DNA of 64,000 bases from positions 16,603 to 80,602 of the forward strand of contig CAZGUI010000005.1 of assembly GCA_964528875.1 (NCBI GenBank), in the 5' to 3' direction. Source of the DNA: Bacteroides_E sp964528875 (GTDB lineage Bacteria; Bacteroidota; Bacteroidia; Bacteroidales; Bacteroidaceae). Made by a program: the position numbers and the translations under genes. Within the stretch, counting starts at the first letter, position 1. Every line of letters starts with the position of its first letter. This document shows positions 8,613 to 17,894 of the stretch, piece after piece. The notes beneath the pieces are model-generated. The model saw only the letters and a program-made list of their open reading frames with translations, made no database searches and was not told the origin of the DNA.

Positions 8613-10697
8613 TTATTGAGCGGTATTATCATATCCATATGAGTTTGATAATTTTCCATTCGATTTATATATGTCGTCATAATATATCGAGAATAAATGG
8701 CGATAATTACAAACCCCATTGCCTATTGTATATCCCTGAAGTCTATTCTGAATTAAATCACCATATTTCAAGGTGCTTAATAGTTGACTATAGTCATATG
8801 ACTTTCTTAAACCTGAAGCACAAACAAGTATTTTGGTTGCATTTTTTACTAAATTATGATTTTCAGTAACAGCTCCTTCTTTTAAGTCCCAATAAGTACT
8901 CGGGAACCATTTTACTTCAGTGTAAAGTTTTTCGTCTGGATTAGCCGCTCTTTTATAGTAAAAGTTTGCTGTACTAAAATCTATAAATTCCTTTTTCTCA
9001 TCATACTTAAAATAAAGCATATCTGGAAAATCGCTTGGCTCGTAGGTTTTATCAAAAATATCTATTGAATGAGACCCATCTAACATATAAAGCATCGCTT
9101 TTTTCATTTTTTCAATTTTACTATCTAAAAGACCCCAACGTATTAAGTCTAATTTCCGAATACCTTCACCTCCAAATTCCCAAGCGCGTTCATTTACAAT
9201 AGCATCAAAAAAATCAACCGTTGTATAGTCTTTTACGGATTCTATATCTGAACCAAAAGCTCTTTCTCTTACAATTTCCAAAGCATTGCTTGCACTTATC
9301 TTTGCGGTTTCATTTATTGTGTTTATCCCTTTTTCGAGTGCATGCCGAGCTTCAGCAAACATAAGTAGGACATCAGAATAACGCATTACAATCCAATTGA
9401 TACCAGTTGGTGTTCTAGCTGAAGCAGTTAATGCAATAGATCGATAAGAATCGGCGGTCCAAAAGAAACTCCATTTTCCTAATCGAACATTCATAATATC
9501 AGCTTGCATAACTTCTTTGTTTGTTGATCCTTCTTTTTTGTATATAGGCCAATAACAAGCATAGTCTCTGCGTTGATCTTTTTGATTAAAAGAGTAAAAA
9601 TAATATGCGTTAGTACTTACATATGTTCCACCGAACCCTCTTGATCCAAAACCTAAGTTTCCATCCATCGCACGCCCCATTAATGTTCCTATATCCCCAC
9701 TGTAACCTACACCATTTGCAACTTCAAATAAATTTTCATTATGTGAGTTATATTGTAAACCACAAACTGTTTTCCAAATATCTCCATAGCTCGGATCTAA
9801 ACCATGTGGGTTTTGTGGATCTCCAATGATTTCAGCACATTGTTGTTCAGCTATCTCATAATAGTTTTTCCAGTTTTTAGGGCGACCAATGTAATAATCT
9901 CCAACCTCTTCCATACCTGGGTTTTGTTCAGTATTGGGATAATGTTCTACATTGATATCATTAGGAAAAGTTTTACCATCACGTATAGACCAACCTCCAG
10001 CAAATAAAGCAATACGAGCAAGTAGGCCTTTAGCAAAACCTTTTGTTATTCGTTCGCAATTATAGTCGGCAATTTCTCCGACCCATGGTAGATAATCGAT
10101 AGCTTCTTGCATATCCTTTATAATACTTTCATAAATACTATCACGATCCGTTTTTCCTATATATACATTTGAGAGATCTGAATTAGACATACCTTCTTTA
10201 AAAGGTATATCACCCCAACGGCGCACCAATTCAAAGTATGATAATGAGCGAAGTACTAAGGCTTCTCCTAAGTATCGTTTCATAGGGATAGAGCCATTAT
10301 TAAATGCTTGAGATGACCGTATGCCATCTACAGCTGTACTCGCTAATTCAGCCATCTTAAAAATATACCCCCATTGAAGAGTTTTGTTATACCAGTCACA
10401 CCAATAATTTGCTGCTCCCGAGTCACTTGTTTTGTCTTTTGCGGGATCTTCTTGAAAAGAACTAGCTTGCTCAATATCAGAAACACCTTGCCAGTTTACT
10501 GACATCTTCTGTCCGTATACATAGGTTCCTGCTAACTGTGAATATACACCTAAAATAGCGGATCTAGTCATTCCTTCATTTTCAAAAACATTCTGTGAGT
10601 TTTGTTCGGAAGGAGATGAAGTATCAAGAAAATCAGAACAAGAGGTTAATAGTATAAAACCTATTGTTAGTATATTTAATAAATACTTTTTATTCAT
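8613..10697 (-). CDS. SusD/RagB family nutrient-binding outer membrane lipoprotein
   Basis: The protein has 694 aa, long for SusD (usually 500-650). The lipobox is LTSC with Cys20, followed by SDFLDTSSPSEQ, a typical SusD N-terminus. The TPR-rich segment includes GEALVLRSLSYFELVRRWGDIPF (quoted here only as the SusD helix region near residue 145), and NERAWEFGGEGIRKLDLIRWG is the C-terminal SusD signature. It should cap the SusC channel encoded 12 bp upstream and bind the incoming glycan at the cell surface. The best guess for substrate is pectin-derived oligosaccharide, from the lyase in the same operon. Its stop is 18 bp before the DUF4957-like gene. Confidence 0.92.
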   Translation of the reverse strand: MNKKYLLNILTIGFILLTSCSDFLDTSSPSEQNSQNVFENEGMTRSAILGVYSQLAGTYVYGQKMSVNWQGVSDIEQASSFQEDPAKDKTSDSGAANYWCDWYNKTLQWGYIFKMAELASTAVDGIRSSQAFNNGSIPMKRYLGEALVLRSLSYFELVRRWGDIPFKEGMSNSDLSNVYIGKTDRDSIYESIIKDMQEAIDYLPWVGEIADYNCERITKGFAKGLLARIALFAGGWSIRDGKTFPNDINVEHYPNTEQNPGMEEVGDYYIGRPKNWKNYYEIAEQQCAEIIGDPQNPHGLDPSYGDIWKTVCGLQYNSHNENLFEVANGVGYSGDIGTLMGRAMDGNLGFGSRGFGGTYVSTNAYYFYSFNQKDQRRDYACYWPIYKKEGSTNKEVMQADIMNVRLGKWSFFWTADSYRSIALTASARTPTGINWIVMRYSDVLLMFAEARHALEKGINTINETAKISASNALEIVRERAFGSDIESVKDYTTVDFFDAIVNERAWEFGGEGIRKLDLIRWGLLDSKIEKMKKAMLYMLDGSHSIDIFDKTYEPSDFPDMLYFKYDEKKEFIDFSTANFYYKRAANPDEKLYTEVKWFPSTYWDLKEGAVTENHNLVKNATKILVCASGLRKSYDYSQLLSTLKYGDLIQNRLQGYTIGNGVCNYRHLFSIYYDDIYKSNGKLSNSYGYDNTAQ

Positions 10698-10708
10698 AAT
10701 ATGTTGAT

Positions 10709-13700
10709 TTAGAAAGTTATATTTAATCCAAAAATATATGACTTAGCTTTAGGATAAGCCGATTTGTCATAACCAGGAGTCATAGCTTTACCTGTATTTA
10801 CTTCAGGATCTTGTCCACTGTACGCAGTCCAGCAAAAAAGGTTGGAGCCAGTGGCGTAAACTCTTAAAGATTTTACTCCAAATTTATTAGTTAAACTTTT
10901 AGGTAAAGTATATCCTAAAGTTAATGTTCCTAAGCGTAAAAAAGATCCATCTTCTACAGCCCAATCTGTTGTTATAGAATTATTCATTAATGGATGCCAG
11001 ATTGTTGCATTAGCATTTATTTCTTCGAGTCGTTCAGGATTGGCATAGTCCCCATAATATATGTTAAGTCCTGTGCTAGGATCTATTGTAGTAAAGCGAT
11101 TATTAACACTCATTTCACTACTCATATTTTGATATCTTTTTGCTCCAACATAAGAAGTATAATCAATTTTATTCATATTTAATATATCATTTCCATATGA
11201 CCAGTTAAACATAGCTGTGAGATCTAAGCCTTTCCAACCGGCATTGATACTAAACCCTCCTGTATGTTTTGGTAGAGCATTACCTATTACCTTTCTATCA
11301 TTGTCTGCATCAATTATACCATCATCATTTAAATCTTTGAGTTTAATATGTCCTGGTCCATAATATCCGCCACCTTTAGATAATACACCGAATGCATCAG
11401 GGGCAATATTTTTTCCATTATTATCAGTTTTTAATGCCCATTTTTTAGTTGTGTGATCGAAGTCAAAATCATCAAATGAATACATTCCTTCAACAACATA
11501 TCCATAGATTAATCCTGTTTCTTGTCCAACAAAAACACGATAGTTATCACTACCAACATCTGTTCCTCCACCAGAAAGAATCATTACATCATTGTTTGCA
11601 CCATATAAAGCGTTTACTTTATTCTTATTGAATGAGATGTTAAAATTGAAGTCTAAAAAGAATTCTTTTTTATTAATAATGTTAGTATTTAATGTTAATT
11701 CTACTCCACGGTTCGTGGTTTGTCCCAGATTTTGATATTGAGTGCCATAACCTGCATTAGAAGGAAGTTGAACTTCCATTATTAAGTTTTTTGTAATATC
11801 ATTATAAAAATCGAATGTGAAATTTAATCGATTATCAAAAAAACCTAAATCTGCGCCTATATTAGTTGAAAATTTAGATTCCCATGTTAAATTTTCATTT
11901 CTTAATCTACTACTTGGTTGTAAACTACTCTGTCCTATTTCATTTTGAAAATATAAGTTTCTAAGATTAGTTACAGGAGAGTAGGTTTGACGCCAGTAAG
12001 AGCCCACTCGTGCATTTCCCGATTTACCATAACTAAGACGCCACTTTAAGCTTGAAAGCCAATGTTTCGTTTTTTCCATGAAAGGTTCATCAGACATACG
12101 CCATGCTGCAGATGCTGCAGGAAAAATACCCCATTTGTTTCCAGGAGCAAAGACATTTGTTCCATCCGCTCTAAGAGTAAAATTAAGATAGTATCTATCT
12201 TTAAACATGTAGTTAGCTCTACCAAAATAAGATAAACTTCGTCCAGGTTCATTTATGGTTGTGTATGTCGGTTCAGCTGTACCGTTATTCCACATAGAAA
12301 GTATATCGTTTACATTATAATCATTGGGAAAATAATCAGAAGTAACCTTCATTTGGTCTTTTTCAGAATGTATAGCTTCAATACCAGCCATTGCCTCTAA
12401 ACTGTGTTTTTTTACTTTGAACTTATAATTTAACACTGTTCTTAATGTCCAATTTTTAGCATTCCAATAATCACGAATTCCAACAGGCTGTCCTGCTGTT
12501 TGATTTGCTTTACTTGTGTTTTTGAGGTATATATTATCGGTTCTGTCAAAACTATATCCATATGTTCCTTCGGCTCTCCATTGTAATCCTTTTATTACAT
12601 CCCATATAAGTGCTATATTATAAGAATTATTAAACTTGGTCTGTTTCCTGTATTCATTAACAATGTTAAAATATGGGTCATTTAGGCTGCTTATATTCTC
12701 AATAATCCCATCGTCCCCACTTAGATCTTCATCTGTTAAATCAGTTAATGTACCAATTGGAGGATACTTTACACAGTCTCTTAACTTAGAGCCACTTGAA
12801 ACGCTTGGTCCATCAATAATACGATTTGTCATTTTGATGTTGAAGTCCATCCTTAGTTTTTTATTGAAGTTCTTGTTTATCTTTATATTAAGATTATCAC
12901 GACGAAATTGAGAAGTTTGCATAATATAAGTTTCATCATCATGAGTATAACTTAGGCTATAAACAAGATCTTCACTACCTCCATTAATATTAATGTTGTA
13001 GCTTTGTTTTAATCCGGTTCTGTCAAATAAATCTCTTTGCCAATTCTTTCCTTTTCTTGACTTGTAAATATCAATATCTTCCCATTGTCCATATCTATCG
13101 AAAAAACCAGCATTGGTAGCTGGATCTAATTCTCTTTGTAGATATACATATTCGTAAGGAGATAGGACTTCTGTTTCATTATAAAAGTTATTAAGTCCGA
13201 TAGAGGTATTTATGGATACAGTTGTTTTTCCTGTTCGTCCACTTTTTGTCGTAACAAGAATAACTCCATTCGCTCCTTTTGCTCCATAAATTGCTGTAGA
13301 GGACGCATCTTTCAGTACATCAATACTTTCAATATCTGTTGGAGGTATATCGTCAATACCACTCACTTGGAACCCATCTACAATAAATAGTGGCTCATTA
13401 CTTTGTGTTATTGATCCTCCTCCACGTACGCGTATACTAACTGATGCATCGGGAGATCCTTCTGTCGTAATTACATTTACACCTGCAAGACGTCCTGTTA
13501 TTGCACTTGAAGCTGATGTGACAGGTATGTTTTTTAATGTTTTTTCTCCAACAGATGAAATAGCACCGGTTAGATCTTTTTTTCTTGCACTACTATATCC
13601 AATAGCAACAACAACAACTTCGTCCAAAGCTTGAAGGTCATCTTTCAGAATTATAGTTAAATCTTTGTTCTCAATTATATTCACTTCTTCTGTTTTCATT

Positions 13701-13951
13701 CCTACATAAGTGATTACAATTTTCTTTCCTTTCGCTATATTTAAAGTGAAACGTCCATCAAAATCAGTAATTACACCATTAGTAGTATTTCCCTTTTCTA
13801 CTACTGTTGCACCAATAATTGGTTCATTTAGGGTACTCATAACAGTACCTTTTACTGTCATCTTTTGAGCGGAAATTCCAATTGGTATTATTAAGTATAA
13901 TACCAACATTAGAAGATACCTACTTCTTGTTTGTTTAAGTTTTTCTTTCAT
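10709..13951 (-). CDS. SusC/RagA family TonB-dependent outer membrane transporter
   Basis: The protein has 1080 aa. The signal peptide ends near ISAQ. Next come a carboxypeptidase-regulatory-like domain (TVKGTVMSTLNEPIIGATV, about residues 30-105), the TonB box region LDEVVVVAIGY, a plug domain with VRGGGSITQSNEPLFIVDG and LKDASSTAIYGAKGANGVI, and a beta-barrel that ends in an aromatic C-terminus (IFGLNITF) for outer membrane insertion. It imports oligosaccharides in complex with the SusD encoded directly downstream. It is the first gene of the four-gene minus-strand PUL; a -7-like box lies upstream. Confidence 0.95.
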   Translation of the reverse strand: MKEKLKQTRSRYLLMLVLYLIIPIGISAQKMTVKGTVMSTLNEPIIGATVVEKGNTTNGVITDFDGRFTLNIAKGKKIVITYVGMKTEEVNIIENKDLTIILKDDLQALDEVVVVAIGYSSARKKDLTGAISSVGEKTLKNIPVTSASSAITGRLAGVNVITTEGSPDASVSIRVRGGGSITQSNEPLFIVDGFQVSGIDDIPPTDIESIDVLKDASSTAIYGAKGANGVILVTTKSGRTGKTTVSINTSIGLNNFYNETEVLSPYEYVYLQRELDPATNAGFFDRYGQWEDIDIYKSRKGKNWQRDLFDRTGLKQSYNININGGSEDLVYSLSYTHDDETYIMQTSQFRRDNLNIKINKNFNKKLRMDFNIKMTNRIIDGPSVSSGSKLRDCVKYPPIGTLTDLTDEDLSGDDGIIENISSLNDPYFNIVNEYRKQTKFNNSYNIALIWDVIKGLQWRAEGTYGYSFDRTDNIYLKNTSKANQTAGQPVGIRDYWNAKNWTLRTVLNYKFKVKKHSLEAMAGIEAIHSEKDQMKVTSDYFPNDYNVNDILSMWNNGTAEPTYTTINEPGRSLSYFGRANYMFKDRYYLNFTLRADGTNVFAPGNKWGIFPAASAAWRMSDEPFMEKTKHWLSSLKWRLSYGKSGNARVGSYWRQTYSPVTNLRNLYFQNEIGQSSLQPSSRLRNENLTWESKFSTNIGADLGFFDNRLNFTFDFYNDITKNLIMEVQLPSNAGYGTQYQNLGQTTNRGVELTLNTNIINKKEFFLDFNFNISFNKNKVNALYGANNDVMILSGGGTDVGSDNYRVFVGQETGLIYGYVVEGMYSFDDFDFDHTTKKWALKTDNNGKNIAPDAFGVLSKGGGYYGPGHIKLKDLNDDGIIDADNDRKVIGNALPKHTGGFSINAGWKGLDLTAMFNWSYGNDILNMNKIDYTSYVGAKRYQNMSSEMSVNNRFTTIDPSTGLNIYYGDYANPERLEEINANATIWHPLMNNSITTDWAVEDGSFLRLGTLTLGYTLPKSLTNKFGVKSLRVYATGSNLFCWTAYSGQDPEVNTGKAMTPGYDKSAYPKAKSYIFGLNITF

Positions 13952-14339
13952 ATTTTTATTTATTGATTAACAATGATCTATAGAATTCCTTTTGTAAATG
14001 TGTTTTTGAAAAAGTTGATTTTGTTATTTTATCTTTATTTTTTAGTATTTGTTAATATGCAAAACTAGTATATATTTTTAATTGAAGAGGGTAGAAACTG
14101 ATATTATAAGTGTAATAATAGATAAAATAGCGAAAAGTATGGGTGTTTATTAATTGTTAATTGAAAAAGGTTTGTGGATTTATTTGTGGTTTTTTAATGA
14201 AGTTTTTGCCACCTCGTTAGTGATGGGTAAAATACGAGAAAAACAGGTAGTTGTATTATTATTTTAATGTCATAAATTATTTTGAAGGGGTAAGATAATC
14301 TAAAATTAAAAGTTTTATCCCTTCATTGTGTGTGATATT
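13952..14339. other. intergenic leader and promoter region upstream of PUL1
   Basis: Very AT-rich DNA between the susC start and the pseudogene. Apart from the -7-like box, a short direct repeat of TTTGTGG occurs twice around 14170-14190. No regulator gene lies next to this PUL. No coding sequence is supported. Confidence 0.5.
14060..14067 (-). promoter_or_regulatory. candidate -7 promoter box for the minus-strand PUL
   Basis: The minus strand reads TAGTTTTG here, matching TAnnTTTG. It lies about 109 bp upstream of the susC ATG, so the mRNA would have a leader of roughly 100 nt. A clear -33 box is not seen. Confidence 0.35.
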
Positions 14340-14956
14340 TAGGAGGAGCTATTTCTTTCTTACATAAAGAGCTTGATGTAATTATAAAAGAAGATAATGA
14401 GGTTGAGGTGATTGCCAAATATGGTGAGGTTAAGTAACTTATTTTTACTGATCAAAATATTTAGAAAACAACAATAATTTAGCAAAATATCTCAAGAAAA
14501 GTGATGATATTGATGTGAATGGGATAAACATAATTGATTGTGAAGCCTTTCCATTTTAGTTTCTCTTTTCTTACAAAAGCTGATAGCAACAAAGATAAAA
14601 TATTTATTAATCCATCATTCTTAAATTTGTTTTCTAGAGAGAATGTTTTAAGCAATCTAAACGAACATTTACCGTTGATATGAATGAACTGATAAGTGAA
14701 AGTTTTACCGGGAATATTCATATGCCTAAAGGCTATGAAATATCGGGTGAGCCGATTTTATTCCTAAAAATATGATTCTAAATAATAAGGTTTGCAAATT
14801 ACTTATAATTCAAGAATATCAGATGAAAGAGTAAAGGTAGAACACAGTTAGGATTCTGTTTACCCTGCAGAAAACTATTCCAAGTTGAAGGATTCTTATG
14901 CACAGTTATTATCTAAGTTGAATGAACTTATTCTGTTTTCAAAAAAAGAGCTTTGA
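14340..14956 (+). pseudogene. remnant of a DUF3857/transglutaminase-like protein (C-terminal part)
   Basis: Translation in shifting plus-strand frames gives fragments in the order expected for the C-terminus of Bacteroidetes DUF3857 proteins. These are KDKIFINPSFLNLFSREN from 14591, then KQSKRTFTVDMNELISES and GNIHMPKGYEISGEP after a frameshift. After further damage comes DSVYPAENYSKLKDSYAQ, then LLSKLNELILFSKKEL, ending at a TGA at 14954-14956. At least two frameshifts and several in-frame stops interrupt it. No N-terminal or transglutaminase core remains, and the left boundary is uncertain. The assignment rests on remembered family character and needs a translated search. Confidence 0.6.
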
Positions 14957-15071
14957 TTAAAAACATTAGAAATACATTTATTATGTCTTCTTTTCCCTTA
15001 ATTAGTTTTTGATTTTTCGATGATAAAGGAAACTCGTTGATTTATGATAGATAAGAATGAGATTAATCTAT

Positions 15072-15115
15072 AAGTGAAGTGATATCCTTTTAAATAAGAG
15101 GATATCACTTCACTT
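15072..15115. terminator. 17-bp perfect hairpin, probable (bidirectional) terminator
   Basis: AAGTGAAGTGATATCCT (15072-15088) pairs perfectly with 15099-15115. It lies 14 bp past the stop of the minus-strand lyase and after the decayed plus-strand gene. The plus side has the more T-rich tail (GTTTGTTTTG), so it may originally have served the plus-strand gene too. Confidence 0.65.
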
Positions 15116-15128
15116 GTTTGTTTTGAAT

Positions 15129-16649
15129 TTAATAAAGTCCATTTAAGTACACCTCTAAATTGGTATATCCCTCTTTACTCAGCGTCGTAGATTTACCATC
15201 AGAAGCGTCTTCAGGATTCAGTCCATTTTTAAGCTCCCAAACATCAGGGATTCCATCACCATCGGTATCTGTTAATGGTTCGCTAGAGGAGTAACCTTTA
15301 GTTAAATCTGGCCAGGGACTGATTTCAGTTTTCTCTTGTACATCATGAGGAAGATCTATTAATCCTGGATATAGGTTTGCATCTGTACTTATGCTTCCTT
15401 TGTTAGTGGCAGTTCCATCTCTAGTTTCTTCTACAATGCGTTTGTCAATGATGTCTCGTTGTTTAGAGCAACCTGCTTGTTGTAAAACAAGTTGATAAGC
15501 CTCATGGGCACTATGTGTTCTGATTTCTCCGGTTGCTAATGGAGTTGATCTCCGAATTTTCTCTTTTACTTCAGCAGTAAAAGTATTATCACAAGAAGCA
15601 TTATTAATCTGTTCATAAATACCTTTCTTCCAGTTGTTTTGAGTAACATCAGGATGTCCTTCTAGAACATTTCCGTCGACATAGAATTCACCCCAAATGT
15701 GTTCCATGGGTTTCCATGCGTTAGGTGTACCATCGGGTCGGTGGCAATAACTTGTGGTGCGAACGCCTATACCTGCTATGCGATAGCTGATAGGCTTGTT
15801 TTTCGGTGTAGCCGGACCGGGTTTATAGTAGTTGTTTACAATATTTGCTTTCATCCCTTCACCTCCATAGCATCCGGCACCTGCCCAGTTGTAAAATACA
15901 TTATTACGAATATCTATTTGTTCTTTTTCTTGTGTAGTGGCGTGAGGACCTAATCTAGGAACTCTACTTTCGTGATGAGCTAGTAAATTGTGATGAAAAG
16001 AAGCATTATGACCTCCCCAGATAGCTCCATATCCGTGTTTTCCCTTTGAATGTCCTGCAGTACGTAAACTTTCAGAAATGATACACCATTGAACTGTTAA
16101 GTTTTCTCCACCATATATGGAACAACATTCATCAACAGACCAACTGATGGAGCAATGATCAATTAGTACATTTTTACACCGACTACTGCCTAATCCGTCG
16201 GGTTCTCCACCGCTTTCGTTTCCTACTCTAAATCGTATATAGCGTATAATAACATTGTCTGCGCTAATGGTTACCGGATATCTAGCCACACATATCCCTT
16301 GTGCAGGTGCCGTTTGTCCGGCTAAGGTTAAATCTCCTTCTTTGATATCCAAGGCTTTTTCCAAGAAAATTGTGCCCGCCACATCAAACACCACTGTACG
16401 TGGTCCTTTTTGCATAAGAGCATAACGTAAGGTGCCTTCTTGAGGTCCATCGTTTAAGGTTTTTACATGATATACTTTTCCCCCACGACCTCCTGTGGTA
16501 TAACGTGCAAATCCTTCTGCTTCAGGAAAGGCAGGTGTTTTTTGAGCAAAAGTTGTATTGGAAAGTAAACCAATAATTAATATAAAATAAATTTTTTGCA
16601 AGTATCTTTTAAATTTGTAAAGAAAATACTGTCCTTTGTGTTTATACAT
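15129..16649 (-). CDS. PL1 family pectate lyase, exported, non-lipidated
   Basis: Starting at the ATG at 16649, the protein has 506 aa; a longer frame begins with TTG at 16673 and is less likely. The hydrophobic segment IYFILIIGLLSNTTFAQ is a type I signal (cleavage after FAQ) with no lipobox, unlike the lipoprotein lyase at 5090-6661. The beta-helix carries FPEAEGFARYTTGGRGGKVY, LAGQTAPAQGI, IDHCSISWSVDE and HHESRVPRLG, with the presumed catalytic Arg in SRVPR. The C-terminal DTDGDGIPDVWE is a calcium-binding repeat. Close similarity to the other lyase suggests duplication, with one copy at the surface and one in the periplasm or secreted. It stands alone as a single gene. Confidence 0.9.
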   Translation of the reverse strand: MYKHKGQYFLYKFKRYLQKIYFILIIGLLSNTTFAQKTPAFPEAEGFARYTTGGRGGKVYHVKTLNDGPQEGTLRYALMQKGPRTVVFDVAGTIFLEKALDIKEGDLTLAGQTAPAQGICVARYPVTISADNVIIRYIRFRVGNESGGEPDGLGSSRCKNVLIDHCSISWSVDECCSIYGGENLTVQWCIISESLRTAGHSKGKHGYGAIWGGHNASFHHNLLAHHESRVPRLGPHATTQEKEQIDIRNNVFYNWAGAGCYGGEGMKANIVNNYYKPGPATPKNKPISYRIAGIGVRTTSYCHRPDGTPNAWKPMEHIWGEFYVDGNVLEGHPDVTQNNWKKGIYEQINNASCDNTFTAEVKEKIRRSTPLATGEIRTHSAHEAYQLVLQQAGCSKQRDIIDKRIVEETRDGTATNKGSISTDANLYPGLIDLPHDVQEKTEISPWPDLTKGYSSSEPLTDTDGDGIPDVWELKNGLNPEDASDGKSTTLSKEGYTNLEVYLNGLY

Positions 16650-17182
16650 ATCTATTAAATTTTGTTTCTGCAAGTAAAGTAAAATGAGTCATAATAGGGT
16701 GTATTTTTTGATTGAAAAAGAGGACGAATTGGTACAGAAATAAAAAAAGTGAGCTTCGAATTAAGACCGGAGAAATTACTTTTGTTTGTTCTTGTGCATG
16801 TTGCTGATGACTAGTTATTTACTTCCTTTTGATTAGGGTTGAAAATATCAGAGAAAAAGAAGGTGTTTTATCGGTCCTAGACCGAGTGCCCTTCAGTCCT
16901 AGACCGACAACCCTTCAGTCCTAGACCGATAACCCTTCAGTCCTAGACCGATAACCCTTCGGTCCTAGACCAATGAAAAAACAGGAAAACTTTTTTTAAT
17001 TTTAGATCTATTGAATCATGATACTAGCTTTTTTTAGCATGAGATATTTTGTATTAATTTGAATCAATCATTTTGAGAATAATTATACATAGGGCTTCTG
17101 TTAGTAAAATGGACTTTTACCCAAACAAGTTTAAAAGAGCGAATTTAGGCGGTTAATTAATTTTTTATCTTATTAAATTTTG
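16650..17182. other. divergent intergenic region with repeat array
   Basis: Region of about 530 bp between the minus-strand lyase and the plus-strand V-ATPase operon. It holds a five-unit 22-bp tandem array (listed separately). No gene is supported, and no matching -7 box was found for the lyase. Confidence 0.6.
16872..16971 (+). repeat. five-unit 22-bp tandem array with CGGTCCTAGACCG core
   Basis: Cores begin at 16872, 16894, 16916, 16938 and 16960, exactly 22 bp apart. The consensus is CAGTCCTAGACCGATAACCC followed by TT. The first unit has the perfect palindrome CGGTC-CTA-GACCG; the middle units carry CAGTC, giving one mismatch. The spacers are near-identical, so this is a tandem repeat and not a CRISPR array. 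A related array is at 58531-58609. Confidence 0.85.
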
Positions 17183-17190
17183 TAAATTTG
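17183..17190 (+). promoter_or_regulatory. candidate -7 promoter box for the V-ATPase operon
   Basis: TAAATTTG matches TAnnTTTG and lies about 57 bp upstream of the first operon gene. There is no convincing -33 box. Confidence 0.45.
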
Positions 17191-17246
17191 GAACGCTAGG
17201 TACTAAAATTAATATATGAAAAGTCACTATATAATACATTTGGGAT

Positions 17247-17837
17247 ATGACAGATAAGATTCAAGAACTGACAACTAAGATTTATCAAGAGGGAGTTGAA
17301 AAGGCAAATGAAGAGGCTAAATTAATTATTAGCAAAGCTCAAGAAGAAGCCAGAAAAATTGTAGAAAAAGCCAAACAAGAGGCTGAAGATGTTGTTGGAA
17401 CCGCCAAACGGGAATCTGCCGAGTTAGATAAAAGCACTCGTGCTGAAATTAAAATGTATGCTAATCAAGCATTGAATACATTAAAAACAGAAATAACCAA
17501 TGTCATCACAGATCAATTAGTTAAAGAACCTGTTCAGAATTTTGTGAAAGACAAGGCTTTTATCAATAAGTTTATTGTTGAGTTAGCCTCCAAATGGAGT
17601 GTTGATGAGCCTATTGTAATCTCTACGGAAGAAGCTGAGGCTTTGAAAAAATACTTTATGGAAAATGCTAAAGCCTTGCTTAATAGTGGAGTGAAAATTG
17701 AAAAAGTAAATAATACAGAGGTGTTATTTACCATTTCACCTGAGGATGGTTCTTATAAAGTAAACTTTGGCGAAGAAGAGTTTATTAACTACTTCAAAGA
17801 ATTTTTGCGTCCTCAATTAATTGAAATGATTTTTTAA
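17247..17837 (+). CDS. atpE: V-type ATP synthase subunit E
   Basis: The protein has 196 aa. The N-terminal half is a charged, Ala/Lys/Glu-rich coiled coil (residues about 10-70, KAQEEARKIVEKAKQEAED), typical of the peripheral-stalk E subunit. A compact C-terminal domain (about 95-196) is expected to bind the top of the A3B3 head. It is the first gene of the operon, 57 bp before the DUF2764 gene. The identification relies on the coiled coil, the length and the V-ATPase genes that follow. No separate G/H stalk subunit is seen nearby, so the coiled-coil partner is unaccounted for. Confidence 0.85.
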   Translation: MTDKIQELTTKIYQEGVEKANEEAKLIISKAQEEARKIVEKAKQEAEDVVGTAKRESAELDKSTRAEIKMYANQALNTLKTEITNVITDQLVKEPVQNFVKDKAFINKFIVELASKWSVDEPIVISTEEAEALKKYFMENAKALLNSGVKIEKVNNTEVLFTISPEDGSYKVNFGEEEFINYFKEFLRPQLIEMIF

Positions 17838-17894
17838 GAATCCGGATGATTCTCCTTAAAATCTCTATGAATAAAACAAATAATAGAAAAGATA

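Noticed and set aside
14479..14721. Minus-strand open frame of 80 aa
   Set aside because: It is antisense to the recognisable DUF3857-type remnant on the plus strand.
16872..16971. CRISPR array
   Set aside because: The intervals between cores are themselves repeated and the period is only 22 bp, so there are no unique spacers; no cas genes lie nearby.
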